Source of the DNA: Timema cristinae
Lineage: Eukaryota; Arthropoda; Insecta; Phasmatodea; Timematidae
Assembly (NCBI GenBank): GCA_039000515.1
Contig: JBCFYV010011135.1
Coordinates: forward strand, 4,182,713-4,246,712
Direction of reading: 5' to 3'
Length of the DNA stretch: 64,000 nucleotides
The translations under genes were made by a program, and so were the position numbers. The notes under the pieces are model-generated. The model searched no databases. It was given only the letters and a program-made list of their open reading frames with translations, and had not been told where the DNA came from. Positions 37,613 to 49,730 of this stretch are shown here, piece by piece (position 1 is the stretch's first letter; every line of letters starts with the position of its first letter).

Positions 37613-37716
37613 TTATCTACTCAGGCTGCTCATGAGCAACTTCAGCGGCAGATGTTAATGGAGAGAGAGAGGTTCCCTCATCCCTCCTTGGTCGCCCAGC
37701 ATGAAGAGTACATGAG
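37613..37716 (+). CDS. Gug: Atrophin/Grunge exon C
   Basis: The acceptor is GATTGTTTCAG and the donor is ATGAG before GTACTA. The 104 bases are open in phase 0 and end two bases into a codon. They encode LSTQAAHEQLQRQMLMERER, FPHPSLVAQHEEYMR. This is the highly conserved basic, coiled-coil-like tail of insect atrophins. The following intron is only 85 bp, in sharp contrast to the 11-14 kb introns before it. Confidence 0.95.
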
Positions 37717-37801
37717 GTACTATTTACTTTAGAATGTGGAGGACCTTCAAGATGTTAACAGAACATCTTCTCACTAATGTCTGTTAAATCCTATTTTACA
37801 G

Positions 37802-37868
37802 ACAACAACGCGAGCGGGAAATGAAAGTTCGTGTTCTGGAAGAAGCAGCGAGGGGATCAAGACCTTAG
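37802..37868 (+). CDS. Gug: Atrophin/Grunge terminal exon D with stop
   Basis: The acceptor is CTATTTTACAG. The first base completes an Arg codon, followed by QQREREMKVRVLEEAARGSR, P and a TAG stop at 37866-37868. The EEAARGSRP ending is the conserved extreme C-terminus of atrophin family proteins in animals. This exon also fixes the frame of the previous three exons. Confidence 0.95.
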
Positions 37869-37980
37869 GAAGAAATCACGGAAACTTACAACTAAGATAG
37901 TTATAAGATGGTGAAAACATTGGACACTTCTATGTAACTGTATTTTTAAAATAATAAATATTTTTATTGTAAAGATAACT
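37869..37980 (+). terminator. atrophin 3' UTR with polyadenylation signal
   Basis: An AATAAA hexamer lies at 37953-37958, 85 bases after the stop codon, followed by a T/A-rich stretch and TTTGTTTT near 37980. This is the expected layout of a short 3' UTR. More distal signals may also be used. Confidence 0.7.
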
Positions 37981-38269
37981 TTTGTTTTAAATTAGAAAAC
38001 TCATTTTTAAAACCAATCGTGTACATGTCTGTGATACTGGTAGTATGAATCAACATAGGGCTCATGAGGCAAAAAAGAAAGGAAAACTGTTCCTTTTACT
38101 TTTTCTCAACCCATCGGAGATCTCGAGTTTGATTTTTTTAAAGATCACAATACATCTCCGAGGAGTCGATAAAATGTAAAAAGGGGGCATAGTGAGTTTT
38201 TGTTGAGTTTGGATTCTTCTTTCCAAAGACATTAAAATCTAATTATATTTTTACTGTATGAAGGTGGTA

Positions 38270-38697
38270 GAGCTGAAAGAGCTAAGAGTGTAAAGTATAT
38301 TTGTGGTATGATTGGGGCAAAAGGGCACAGCAGAGAGAAGTGTTCTACAGGTGTGAAAGAGACCTACTGTGGAAAATAAAAGTGCTGTATAGAGCATACT
38401 TCATACCCATAATAATGTATGCCGTGAAAACGTGGACTTTGGATAAAAGAGAAGCAAGGATTAGGAATGAAGAGTTGGGGTGCATGAGGATGGAAAGGAG
38501 TCCAGGAAGATTAATTGATATAAAGTACGTAGGAAAAGACCACAAGGGAGACCAAGGAAGAGATGGTAGGAACAGATAACAGCAAGTGTGCAAGTGAGAG
38601 TAGGAGAGTGGAAGAATGGTGGAAGGACAGAGGGAGATATTACTATGCATTACACTTAGTGCATCGTTCAGAGTATCCGCATTTTAAAAAAAAAAAA
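38270..38697 (+). pseudogene. 5'-truncated LINE, ORF2 C-terminus with A tail
   Basis: The frame reads KIKVLYRAYFIPIIMYAVKT then WTLDKREARIRNEELG, GRPRKRW in another frame, and WWKDRGRYYYALHLVHRSEY followed by PHF. YGVKTWTL-like and RPRKRW motifs are typical of the end of R1/craTA-like or related non-LTR retrotransposon ORF2 proteins. It ends at a run of A near 38685-38697. The 5' end is missing, as usual for dead LINE insertions. It lies downstream of the atrophin poly-A signal. Confidence 0.75.
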
Positions 38698-38699
38698 TC

Positions 38700-41600
38700 C
38701 ATACAAATAATAAAATAAAGTTTGAACTTTGATAGTCCGTGAACTATATTGATTTGAAATCATTGAGACGCTATTTATTGCTTGTAATTAATTATACACT
38801 TGTTAAAATTATACAATAAAATTTTGATAAACATATGAAGCTTAATCTAAAAGTTATGATTGGTTGGAGTGCGACATGGTAGAAATGGGAACAAAAAAAG
38901 TATATTACACAATTATTCATTTTTACTATTCTATGTAAATAAAAATATTAAAAATGTTACTACATTAAAACAACAAAAACTAACAAATGTAATTGATTCT
39001 AGTTTTGTGTGATGAAATAAACTTTTTCTCCTGTTTGAGTAGGATTGTAAAATGTCTAAGGTATTTATTGAGTTACAATACCAAATATTTAATTAAATAT
39101 GAGATCATTATCTTTGAATAACATAGCTATAAATAAAATAATATACACTAGCTTGCCAGAGCAAAGACTATTGCTATGCCTTACAGATAGCCAAAACTAC
39201 ACTTTCTATACTTTTTAATGTAGTTATTATTGGATGAGTTGAAGGAAAGAAGAAAGTTCTGGGAGCTGAAGAAGACAGGACAAGGTGAATTGGCAGTCTA
39301 ACTCTGAGAAAAGGAATAAACCTGTCATTATGACAAAACACTAATAATATGTTATAGCTGGGTTATTAGACATAATTTAAAAACTAACAAATTCAAGAGG
39401 TATAAATAATTGAGACAAATAAAAATTATTATAGTTGTAATAGCAAATTATTAAATATTTTAATAATATAAAACATTTTTAATAAATTGGAATAAAATTG
39501 CTGCCCTATATCAACGGTTTCCAATATGTACTTGGTGAAGCATCTCCAAATGTTCCGCAAAGAGATTGTAAATATAAATATAATAAATGTGACACAATCT
39601 CACAACTGCGAATTTGTGCAGCCATGACCTGTATATAGATAAGTATTGGATATAAATTATTTAGCTCTTGCAGTGTGCTGTAAACCAGTATATATATATA
39701 TATATTATTATAGAGCCTAAGTGCATGTCATGTGTCACCCCAGTCAGTTTACCATGCTCAAACTTGCTGTAACACAAGTTTTGGTAGCATTTTATTTCAG
39801 AAGGTGAACGCAGAAATCTCCTGGCCTGCACATGACAATGTTTACAGTTTTCAATCGATATAATAAATATTTAATACAAAACTTTTTTGATAAATTTAGC
39901 TTTCCTATTTTAGTTTAATTATTTTGTTTCAATGTTTGATCACTATCACTTAGGCTAAGGAGTAACTTTTGGTCATAATACCAATAAATGAATTACTAAA
40001 TAGCCCTGATGATGTCACTCACATAATGATTGGCTGGCTAGATCACGTGATACCCTTCAAGTAACATTTACTTAAAGTAAAAGACCTCCCAGGACATCTC
40101 TGTTAAATTAACTGCATCGTGATCGCTTCCATTTAAACACACGAAGTCCTTCCTTTCATTTATATAGCCCATGTTACCCATAAACCTTTATATTTTTATC
40201 TACTTGTCAATGTGAAAGAAAAATAGAGCAAGAGCGTGAGGAAAATATATTAGTTGTTGCCTTGCGAGAAAGTACACAGTGCTAGGCTAGAAATAATAAC
40301 TAAAATGTCATTTTTTGGACATTTGAAAAGTAAAATCTTTCAATTATAAACTAAGTCTATATATCAATAGAAACATGGAGCATAGTTTTCTATTCACTCT
40401 GATAAATAGCAAACCTTTATACTGAAGAGTTTTATAAACATTTAACCTAAGTTAAACGTCTGTGTGAAAATTCTACTTAACAGCCCTCTTAAATGTATGA
40501 TTGTGTTCTCTTGTAAAAAAAAACTCAATTGTCATTTGTATATTTTGTGGTTTCCAAGACTGGCTCGGCAAAGACTTCTTGACACTTTATCTACTAGCCA
40601 GCCTGTATAACCTTTAAACTCAATGTGAGAACAGTAGGGAACTATTTTATATAAGCCTCCCAATTACTATATAGGTAGGTTGTTAAGCCAGTCCACAGCC
40701 ATCCGAGTATGAAGGTAAGTGTTTTCGAGGCTGGAAATAGACCCTATTCTTTGATCCGACTTGTGCCTACTCTACCATTTCAGTTAATACTATAGCATTA
40801 TTGATTGCATGGTCTATATTTATTTTTAAAAAAGAACAAAATTAAAAAGATTAATTGGATATTGGTACTTTTTCTTTTGCAAAGCTTTAACTTAATTGTT
40901 GTTGCTCATAATTAGCTGTTGTATATTCCTTTGCTATAGTACATTGTTTGCGGTGATTTACCATGTCTTACACGACCAGGAATCAGATCAGTAATTCCTA
41001 CAGCCCTTGTGTGGGCGCAGCCAGTGGCTGGATTCATTCAGTCTCTCTTCACTCAAACCTCCAGCTTCACCATGTGTAGATCACGTTAATTCATTAGACG
41101 GAAATCATAAATACATTGTGTTTATTTGTTTTGACAACAAATATTTATATCTGTGTTTATTGTATATAATAAACCTTTATTTCAAAACTGAACCGTTCAA
41201 TTAGTATTAATTATGAATTCATGAACCCAGTATCATACCAAACTATTCACGGAGGTTCCAAAACAAGTAACTTTATAATGTCATAGAAAGCAATTATAGT
41301 TGAATTAAATACACATAACCATTGCAACAAGAGTGAGTACATGAAAAGAAATAGAGGCTTCAAAGCTTTGTATCAATACAATTAATCTCATAGTTTATTA
41401 TTAGAAAGCAAACATACAAAATAATTCTACAAACAAGCAAGGCCTATTTAAAATAAGTAAATGTTTCTACAATGTATTTCTATAATTAAATACCTAATAC
41501 CAGTAAATATGTCACTTTTCACTACTTCAATACTCGGCTACAGTCTAAAACGGAAATATTTTTTTTTACCAGCTATAGGCCTACCACACTTATAATAGGT

Positions 41601-42355
41601 TAGGTTCCAGAACACTGTCTTAATTTGAAGCAATGCATATTTTTCACTTATTGGTGCATGTATTGGACTGCAATCATCTTATATGGACCTAAGAGTTGTA
41701 ATTAACACTGTACACCCTCCCTATATTTTGAAAGAGGGTTAAGTGATGAAATCTGATGTTAGTGGTAGCATCATGTTGCTGAGGTAGTGTATCTGCACAG
41801 AAAGCACCTCAGGGTCGGGGCATAAGTGTCATAAGTGTGAAGTGCCTGTAAATGTTGCTAAAACCATTTTCATATATTTATTTACACCTAAAGTCATGTG
41901 ATCTGAAATGCTTACTTTTCATAGATAATATCAACACTTATGAAAATATACTGATGATAAAATAACATGTATTTTTATTTTATTTTAAGTCCATTACTAA
42001 GAGAATATCACTAAATTTGTGTCTGCCTAAAATAATCTTGAATTGTCTCCAACTTGTATAGCTGCAAGAATTAGAATACTGGCATTCATTCTGAGGCAAA
42101 TGGTTTTTAAGTTGCTAGTTTTATCAATAGATGAGAAATAAATTTCATATAGTGAAAATTGTATTTTAATGATGAAATAATTCTCTTCCCTTCATTTATT
42201 TCTGACCATTCTAATTTATCTAATGATATAAGCATTACTCTTTCAAATTATAAATACTTTACCTACCTTATAATATTTAAATCTCACATTCTGATAAATT
42301 ATGAAACACTTTAATGATCAATTAAAATTGATTATATTGAAATAATATTATTTTA
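38700..42355. other. intergenic stretch between atrophin and REV1 exons
   Basis: No exon was recognised on either strand. In particular, no REV1 polymerase-domain exon (the acidic MHVDMDCFFxSV-type motif) was found here on the - strand, where it would be expected. A short TA run near 39690 is the only simple repeat. Confidence 0.45.
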
Positions 42356-42358
42356 AAA

Positions 42359-42654
42359 CTAGCTATTCTTCGATAAATGACTTGAAGAGTTTTCTTTCTT
42401 GAAGAAAAAGTTAAGCTTAGGTTGTGTTTTAGATTGGTTGGAATGAAGTAAATATTTGTGATGGTCTAGTAGCTTGCTGGCAGTCAAACTGTCCACTATC
42501 CAGGCAGGCTTTACAACATTATACACTTTCAGTTCCTTGACTTTTCTATCGGGAAGGTTTGATGCAACAATGTAACTAGTTTTTGCAGATTTGTACATGT
42601 CAATTATTCCACCGTTTGTAATAATACATTTCTTCAATTCATCAAATGGAGGAG
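42359..42654 (-). CDS. Rev1: REV1 BRCT-domain exon
   Basis: REV1 is a dCMP transferase and scaffold of translesion synthesis; its BRCT domain binds DNA near primer termini. The exon starts after the acceptor TTTCATGTTGCAG (- strand). Joined to the T from the upstream exon it reads SPPFDELKKCIITNGG, MYKSAKTSYIVASNLPDRKV, KELKVYNVVKPAWIVDSLTA, then LLHSNQ and KLNFFFKK. The glycine pair, the SxIVASNLP strand and the buried Trp of PAWIVDS are the BRCT hallmarks in REV1. The 3' border is unclear: the frame runs to a TAG at 42359-42361 and only a weak donor-like GTCATT precedes it. Confidence 0.85.
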
Positions 42655-43332
42655 CTGCAACATGAAACATTTCACTAGAGTAACCACTCTGATGGTATCT
42701 TATTTTCACGGGTACACTAAGTTAGTGCAAACCAACGATATAGTACCAGTATAGGTTTATAGTATCAATACAAATTGTCACCCTCATGAAATAAGAACCT
42801 TAGTTCATACTTGCAGAGTCTGCTTGGATGGTGCAGAAATGTGTTGACCCAGGATGCTTTTCAACATAAACTAGGAGCAGGTTATTGCCAACACTTTGGT
42901 TTATGAGTGAATAAACAAATATTTTAGGTTATTATTATCTATCACTTCCAATTAGTGAGGGGCATTGTCAAAGGAAAACTATCGAATAATTTGCTAGTCT
43001 TAGACTATCAACCTATTCAATAGTATAAAAATCATTCAAATGAAAAAGTGTTCAAATTCTTTGGTGTTGGAGCTGATCGATACACTAACTTTGAATGTTT
43101 TACTTGTCATATTTAAACAAAATATTAGGTTCCTTAAGGTCTACTTTTGGGGAGAAGTACTGTTCTCTTCCTTGCTGATCAAAAGTCATTCTTATGAAAT
43201 CTAGTTTATTTCTCATTAACCTTATGGAAAATAAGAGAGAAGACATAGACAACAAAATATGAACAAGAATTAGAGAGGAAGACCTATGGAATTATCAATA
43301 TGAATAGAAACTGGGATATAAGATGGTTAAGA

Positions 43333-43946
43333 CGGGAGTCCCCAACCCTATGCCCGTGGGCATCATGGCGCCTGCAGACACTTTAGCGTGTTCACGCCAC
43401 TTTTGGACCACAACTGATGAGTTTTTGACTAACATTTTTAATCACCTGTCACTTATCTGAATGGTGTTTTCAAGAAATTGGTGATTGAGAGCTCCCCCTC
43501 CATTTCCCCCTCTCCTCCCACCTAATTCAATTCGACCCTCTCAATTCCCTTTCTCGGCTGACTCATTTGCCACATACGACCACGAACTACCATTCTAATT
43601 GTTTCAAGCTGCCTGCTTCCCCCATTCTCCCACACATGCACTTCCTTTCCCTTGTCAATATTTTCTCTTGGTCCACCCGTGTTTGTTGACTGACCAATGC
43701 AAGAATAACTCAATATTTTATCAAACACTAAAATGGTGGTGAGTAGCTATATCTTTTATAGTACATATCTTTATTTTGATCTTGTTAAAACCGTAAACAG
43801 AGCCGTAATTTTATCTTTTTGTTAACTTAAAGGAGGGGGTTAAACCCCATCCCCTTCCCCCACTGTAAATTTAGCTTGAAAATTAAATGTTGCCCAACAC
43901 ACTACCGTTAGTGTGCTTTAAGATACAAAAAGGTTGGGGATCCCTG
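43333..43946. mobile_element. hAT-type MITE, about 0.6 kb
   Basis: The left end GGGAGTCCCCAACCCTATGC is mirrored on the right, which reversed reads CAGGGATCCCCAACCTTTTT. The CAGGGxTCCCCAACC terminus is typical of Charlie-like hAT elements. The target duplication is unclear (GTTAAGAC against GCATAGAC). The element has no transposase coding region. Confidence 0.6.
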
Positions 43947-44689
43947 GCATAGACTATTAAAGATTGATTTATACCATATTATATATTATATCCAAATTTT
44001 ATACATTACTCCCAGTGATATCTATATACTACTGGAGGAATATGAATTTTGAAGTATTTTTCTGTCAACATTTCTTTAAGGGAACCTTCCTCGATCCGGT
44101 CCTGCAAGAGCACTCGTGCTCCCACCTCACGAAAATCCTGGATCTGCCCCTCTTCATACTTAACTAGAAATCATATTTTGGTGTCTGTAACCATGGAATG
44201 CTCATTTCCACTCCTCTTTTCCCCTTTCTTCTTTCGCTGTGCGAGCGATTTATGAAAAGTGTATCCTTTTCTCAACACCTAGCACTTGAACCAGTTGTTT
44301 ATGAAATAGTACTCTTCGCACTTCTGAAACCTCTCTTCGATCCAGTTCACGAGTGATATATTGATAAGGTGATTTTTCAGACTGATGTCTAGAGTGGCAC
44401 ACCCAGAAATGTACTTTTGGGGGATGGGGAGAAGGCTAACAATCAATTTTTGCAATTTATAAAATAAAACGGTATTAACAAAGTGAGAAGGGTGTTATTT
44501 ATTAATTGTTCTGGGTGCCATTAACCCTAGTTAAGCCTCTGATGACAACATATATAATGAAACTTGTAATTTTGTTTCACAACAACAGACATAAAGTTAA
44601 GAACCATTAATAAATAAATAAATGTTTTCCTTTGTCTTTCCTAGAACTTTTCTCATTGTTGACCACTCTCCCTAACAGTATTATGGCTG

Positions 44690-45150
44690 ACGAAACCCAG
44701 AAGAAGAAAGTGAAACATATCTGTAGCTGATAAGTCAAGATTTGTTGACTTAATGAAGACACGTGTATCTATTATAGACTCTAAGAGAAATGATAACATT
44801 GTGATTAAAAAGAAGATACAATTTTGGGACAAACTTAATGTTGAGTTTAATGCTAGTTAAAAGTATTGTGGAAAGATTTAAAGGCAAAAGCAAAGAAGGC
44901 AATTGCCAACTATAATAGGGAAACGATAAAAACTGGTGGGGGAATAAAGAACCTGAGGCAGATAAAACAACAAAACTCATTGCCGACATTATTAAAACAA
45001 GTATTTGAAGGAGTCTTAGAAGATGACAAGGATGGCACAGGAAGGATATTGTGAGAATGAGGATGTTCCTGAAGAACAGGAAAATGGCAATGATTCTTCA
45101 TTCTCAGCCCAAGCAACATCTACACCTAAAGCAACCAGCATCACCAGTTT
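44690..45150 (+). pseudogene. Myb/SANT-like DNA-binding domain relic
   Basis: From about 44729 the frame reads ADKSRFVDLMKTRVSIIDSK, KKKIQFWDKLNVEFNAS and a stop. In the next frame it reads LWKDLKAKAKKAIANYNRET, IKTGGGIKNLRQI and LPTLLKQVFEGVLEDD. This is the order of the Myb/SANT-like domain common in insects (MSANTD3/4-like and Harbinger-associated proteins): W near FNA, then LKxxxKKA and KTGGG. It is intronless and broken, so it is probably from a transposon or retrocopy. Confidence 0.65.
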
Positions 45151-45460
45151 TTAAAAACGTAAGTAGGCTTACACTAAATTCAATAAGTCACTTGTGGCAG
45201 ATCTGATAAATATTACCAGAAAGCTTAAATATCCATAATAGGCAATTTTTTTTAGGGTTAGAATGAGCCCTGGGGGAGACAGAGTCTGTTGCAGTGGTTG
45301 ACCAATTTACAGAGTTCCATTCTGTCGAAATAAGTGCGCTCTGTGAGGAGGACATCACTCGCATGTTACTTATTTTATTAAACATAATTTTTATGGCATA
45401 ACCTACTGAATAGAGGTGGTAGTTTAATATTTTATTTTTCTAAGTGTGTATGTGACTCAC

Positions 45461-45578
45461 ATGTATATCCAACTATGTGAAATGAAAGGCCATTAAATAT
45501 TTTGGGACCGTCTTCCTTAATATTTGATTCAGCTAGCTGTGCTCGAAGTTTTGCTTTTTTCACTGCCATATACCCGCC
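45461..45578 (-). CDS. Rev1: REV1 upstream exon (start of BRCT)
   Basis: On the - strand the acceptor TTTTATTCCAG precedes the exon and the donor GTGAGTCAC follows TATACAT. The 118 bases encode GGYMAVKKAKLRAQLAE, then DGPKIFNGLSFHIVGYT plus one base. GGYMxxKKxKLxxQ followed by IFxGxxxxxxGYT is the conserved N-terminal block of REV1 directly before the BRCT core. It joins exon 42654 in phase to give VGYTSPPFDEL. The first coding exon, presumably short and farther right, was not found. Confidence 0.88.
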
Positions 45579-45751
45579 CTGGAATAAAACAAAACATTTA
45601 AAGGTTACAGAAAAGAGAATTCTAGTGAGTGCAAATATAGATTTGGGAATAATTTTATTTTGAGGAAAAAAAATTGTTAAATGATAGAAACCACTTCAAA
45701 ATTAGTGTGCCAATAAATATTCTTTAAACCAATACTGGATGAATTAGGTTT

Positions 45752-45890
45752 AGAAGAAATGTACCCACATCTGCATAGAAAGAGAGTGAAAACAGTATAA
45801 GAAAAAACATCTTAGTCACCTTCCCATGTCTGGGATTCAACTGACCATGAGCATGTATAATTAACACATTAGTCTGTGTGGCCACCAATT
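45752..45890 (-). mobile_element. tRNA-derived SINE, family 2 (copy)
   Basis: The reverse complement begins TGGTGGCCACACAGACTAAT and has a worn B box (AGTTGAATCCCA). It continues with the body TTTTCACTCTCTTTCTATGC and AGATGTGGGTACA. It sits just upstream of the REV1 exon at 45461-45578, in the same orientation as the gene. Confidence 0.6.
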
Positions 45891-45894
45891 CATG

Positions 45895-48867
45895 CAGTTT
45901 TATAATAATTAAAATAGGTTTTAAAATATATTGTTGGCCTATCTAAGTATGAGGATTTCTGTTACAAATATAAAGATAATGTCAGATTTTATTCAAATCT
46001 AAATGCAATTAGAAAGTATGATGAATTAAGGTTGTGCTACAAATGTTGTGACTATGATAAAGTGAGATTGTGCTACGAATGTTGTATTCAGAGTGACAAA
46101 GCACTGAACACCCTTAGCTAGCCACAATTTATAAAGAGTGTAGTTTCATGGTCAACAATTTTTATCTTGGTGACACATAATATTGTTCAATTTTCATAAT
46201 AAGAGACATGTATAAAGTTTACTATAATTATTTTCTCATATTATTATGTGATGTGGCCCAGTAAAACATGCTGCAAGTAGCAAAAATCATTTTCTTGATT
46301 TTTATTTCTACCTGAACATTAAAAAATTACCTCTCTAGCTATAAAATTACTTTTTTTATGATATTTCAAACATGAATAACTATTTTACCAATTTGTGGTA
46401 ATTGGCAGCCAAAGTTTAACGCAAGGTTTCATTTCTCGTGCAATTCATTAGTTAAAGCTAGATTTCTTGTATTATTATTAGTGTTGTGGTAAAACTATTT
46501 GCTGGTTGCGATCATAGTAAATGTTTTGAACTAACAGATGGGAGTGAAATCTAGAACCCATCAATTTCAAACCGGATTGACATTTTAAGCTCTGCTGAAC
46601 AATTTCTTCGAATGACATGTGGCATGTTTTTCTGAGCCGCATCACATATGATTATATAATGATATTTAAATGTTACATGTGTCACTTTTCAATTATATTA
46701 TCAAATACCAAAAAAGAGATGAATCCAATTTTCAAAAACTTGCAAAGAGATGACCACTTCAAATAGTTTTTGGACTCTAATTTTCAAAAATGTCCAGGTG
46801 AGAACCAGGTTAGTAACATTTCTTGAAAAGCACATCAGAGATCCCTTTTTTATTGACTTCCCTCCCACCCTCCCCTTTTACACAATACAATTAAAGTTCT
46901 ACAAACACTGGAGAATATCTTTACCCATAGAAAAACTTTTAATTATATTTAACCGTGAAAAAAAACTGTATTTTATAATCCATCCTCTTTATTGTGTTCT
47001 TTCCATACATTACAAGAAAGAAAAGCATAAAAAAAGTATAACTCATGGAGAATTCAATCACTTTCAAATAGCTTAAATAGTCATCCAGGGACTAATTTGT
47101 TAACCATGTTAACCTATTAGTTGAGCCCAACCTCAAACTTACAAAGAGCTCCTGAAGCCCTATCTTACAGTTTTAAAAACTACTGGATTTACTTTCTTGT
47201 ATTTATACGCAAAGTAGGATGTTTTGTTACTAGGTGTGGTGATTAAAACATTGTATAATTTATTATTAAAATGGGCTTATGGTTTTTTGAATCAACATGT
47301 GTTTAAACTTAAAAATATTCTTGGAAGGCCAACTAGTATAATGATTGGTAGGTTAACCTAAAGCTTTGGGAGCTTTTGGCATACAACATTTAGTTTGTGT
47401 CCAGTGTATAGAGCAGAGGTTTAATCAGTATTCAAAGTTTGAGATGGCTTGACTACCTAATGAAAGCACTCACAATCATTGACATCATATGGTGAAGGGT
47501 GAATAAGGGATGACAAGGATACTGTAAAAAAACTTCACATTCTAACATCCGTGCCAGATACCAAATTATATTTGATTTAAAACATACTGTGTTGACCTTC
47601 TCACCATGTTCTTATTGTACTACACATAATGGCCAAGAAAGCCATTGATAAAAATACCTGCTTATATTCTGAACAGGTAGTAAGTAATACTTGGAGAGAA
47701 AAAAGAGAGAAAAGTATAGCATATAAAGAATAATCACTTCAACATTTCAAACAGCTTCTAGTGTCATCTAGGGTTTAATTCAAATTTTACCAAAGAAACA
47801 AAAGGAGGGGGGGGGGGCGGAAATTTAAAAAAAAGTTAAGAATAGCACCACAGTTCACTAAGTTTTGTCACTATAAGTGGTTTATTTTAATTGTTACGTA
47901 GCCAGAAGTTATGCGCTAGTTTTTGTATTTGTTTACTTAATTAGTAGGTTATTTCGTCTGCTTTTACAAAATTACCAGTTTAATGCCGTAAATTTAAATT
48001 CATTGTGCAACAATGTTTATTCAGAATTATTTCACACCTTTATTTACACCTTTATTTTAATAACTACCAGCAATTTATAAATTGCATAAGCAATAATGTT
48101 TTTTCCTGTGAACGAATAACAAAATAAGTCAACAAATGTAATGTAAGCAAGAGTGGGGGGTCAAGTGCTAGCTTTTGTTTGCTTACATTGGGGACAGGTG
48201 TCCAAAATTGCCAAAAATGTGCTTATGTAATACCTGAACACCCCCTAGTCTGTATCAGTAAATTCAAATTGAAGAGTGTACTGTTTATAAACTTTAAAAT
48301 AAGTATGTAATTCTAAGTACAATATAATACATATTCTTAGGTTTTGATAGTGGATAGGAATGTTGGAAAGTTTAGCAAGGAGGGTTAGGTTATGTTTCCA
48401 GTCTCACCAGTCCAGTCCTAACTTGGTAACAAAATCTAAATCACATTTTTGTTAGTTTTGCTTTTCCATTAATAAATAGGCCTACTTTTTATTTGTATAT
48501 CCAAACCGACGTGTTAGAGCTGTTGATCTTGGTAAACAAATTTTCCCCTTTGGGTTTTGATGTTTCACCATTTTAACTAACACTACACTAAGCACTATCA
48601 CTCTTAAAGCCAATGCACAAAAAAAAAAAGTGGTGGAAAGAAAATGAGCCGTTCACTCCGCAAGATCATATGCCTTCTAATGACACTTTCCCTATTTCGC
48701 TGCAAAGTAAAGAGCCTCACTCCATTATTAGCCCTGGACAGCATTGTCTTCCATTTTTATTGTTTCCTAATTTAGTTAGATATATTGTTCCATGGACTTT
48801 TTTAATAAATATTATAGCAGGAATATGGTTATACGTGCTCTTTCTACGAATAACTAAAATAGCCTAA
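45895..48867. other. stretch without a gene, left of the gap
   Basis: No REV1 5' exon could be recognised. Segments at about 47060-47095 and 47745-47775 belong to the same dispersed repeat as 23040-23080. A G run lies at 47807. Confidence 0.4.
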
Positions 48868-48967
48868 NNNNNNNNNNNNNNNNNNNNNNNNNNNNNNNNN
48901 NNNNNNNNNNNNNNNNNNNNNNNNNNNNNNNNNNNNNNNNNNNNNNNNNNNNNNNNNNNNNNNNNNN
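48868..48967. other. assembly gap (100 N)
   Basis: Exactly 100 unknown bases, the usual length for a scaffolding gap of unknown true size. Order and orientation across it depend on scaffolding evidence that is not visible here. Confidence 0.99.
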
Positions 48968-49162
48968 TTCACAATAACAAATAATGATGTATAAGATTTG
49001 AATATACCGCCAGAAAGCTTGTTAGTTAGGGATACTGCCACCTACGCACTTACGACTGTGGTACTGCAAAACACCACAAGAGCGCCTTCTATATCAATAC
49101 CTGTTCTATGTACGCAATCGCAAATGCACTCGTAATTACGCTTTTATTAAATACAAAATATA

Positions 49163-49602
49163 CTGTCTACAATGAAAGTCGTAAAACGTAATTTCAACCA
49201 ATAGGAACAAACATCAATGATGACTATGAAAGTCAAATTCATATTAATGTTTTCAAATAAGAAATAAATATTTAAAAAATATTTAAATGGTTAAACACAC
49301 ATCATTTTAATTGGAAATCCTGTATTCATTACTATACATTTCCAAGCGTTTTTGTCATAGACCAAATAACTTCAAATTATTTGATTTTAGTAGTCCATCC
49401 ATATTTGTTTTTTGATTGGCTGAACGCAAGCCAACGCAACTACATAAACGCAAGAGATGGACAATGTTCATCTCCTCCCGACAAGCTGGTCCGACAGTTC
49501 CGACATACGATTGTGTTTGCGTAAGCTATTGTAGACAGACAAAATTACGTTATTGCGTAGTTGCGAGTCCGAGAAGCGGGTGCGTTTGGTTGTAGACGGG
49601 CT
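49163..49602. mobile_element. possible DNA-transposon remnant or MITE
   Basis: The left end CTGTCTACAATGAAAGTCGT matches the reversed right end CCGTCTACAACCAAACGCA in its first twelve or so bases. An internal ACGTAATTT also occurs near both sides. No coding region and no clear target duplication were seen. It lies between the assembly gap and the piggyBac element. Confidence 0.4.
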
Positions 49603-49730
49603 ATAAGCCTTGCAAAACGTCTAGGTATTAGCCCAAAGTTTTAAATCTCTTTAGGATATTTTCAAAGTTTAGCGGGGATATAATGTATTACACTAGAATC
49701 CTATGATTATTTTATCGTATTTTGAAATAT

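Larger units (their letters stand above)
42655..45460 (-). other. REV1 intron with nested repeats
   Basis: The 2.8-kb intron between the two REV1 exons contains a hAT-type MITE (43333-43946) and a Myb/SANT-like pseudogene on the opposite strand (44690-45150). The rest is AT-rich without further recognisable content. Confidence 0.7.

Noticed and set aside
48613..48867. 84-codon open frame ending at the gap as a partial gene
   Set aside because: No recognisable motif or codon bias, and it follows a poly-A tract.
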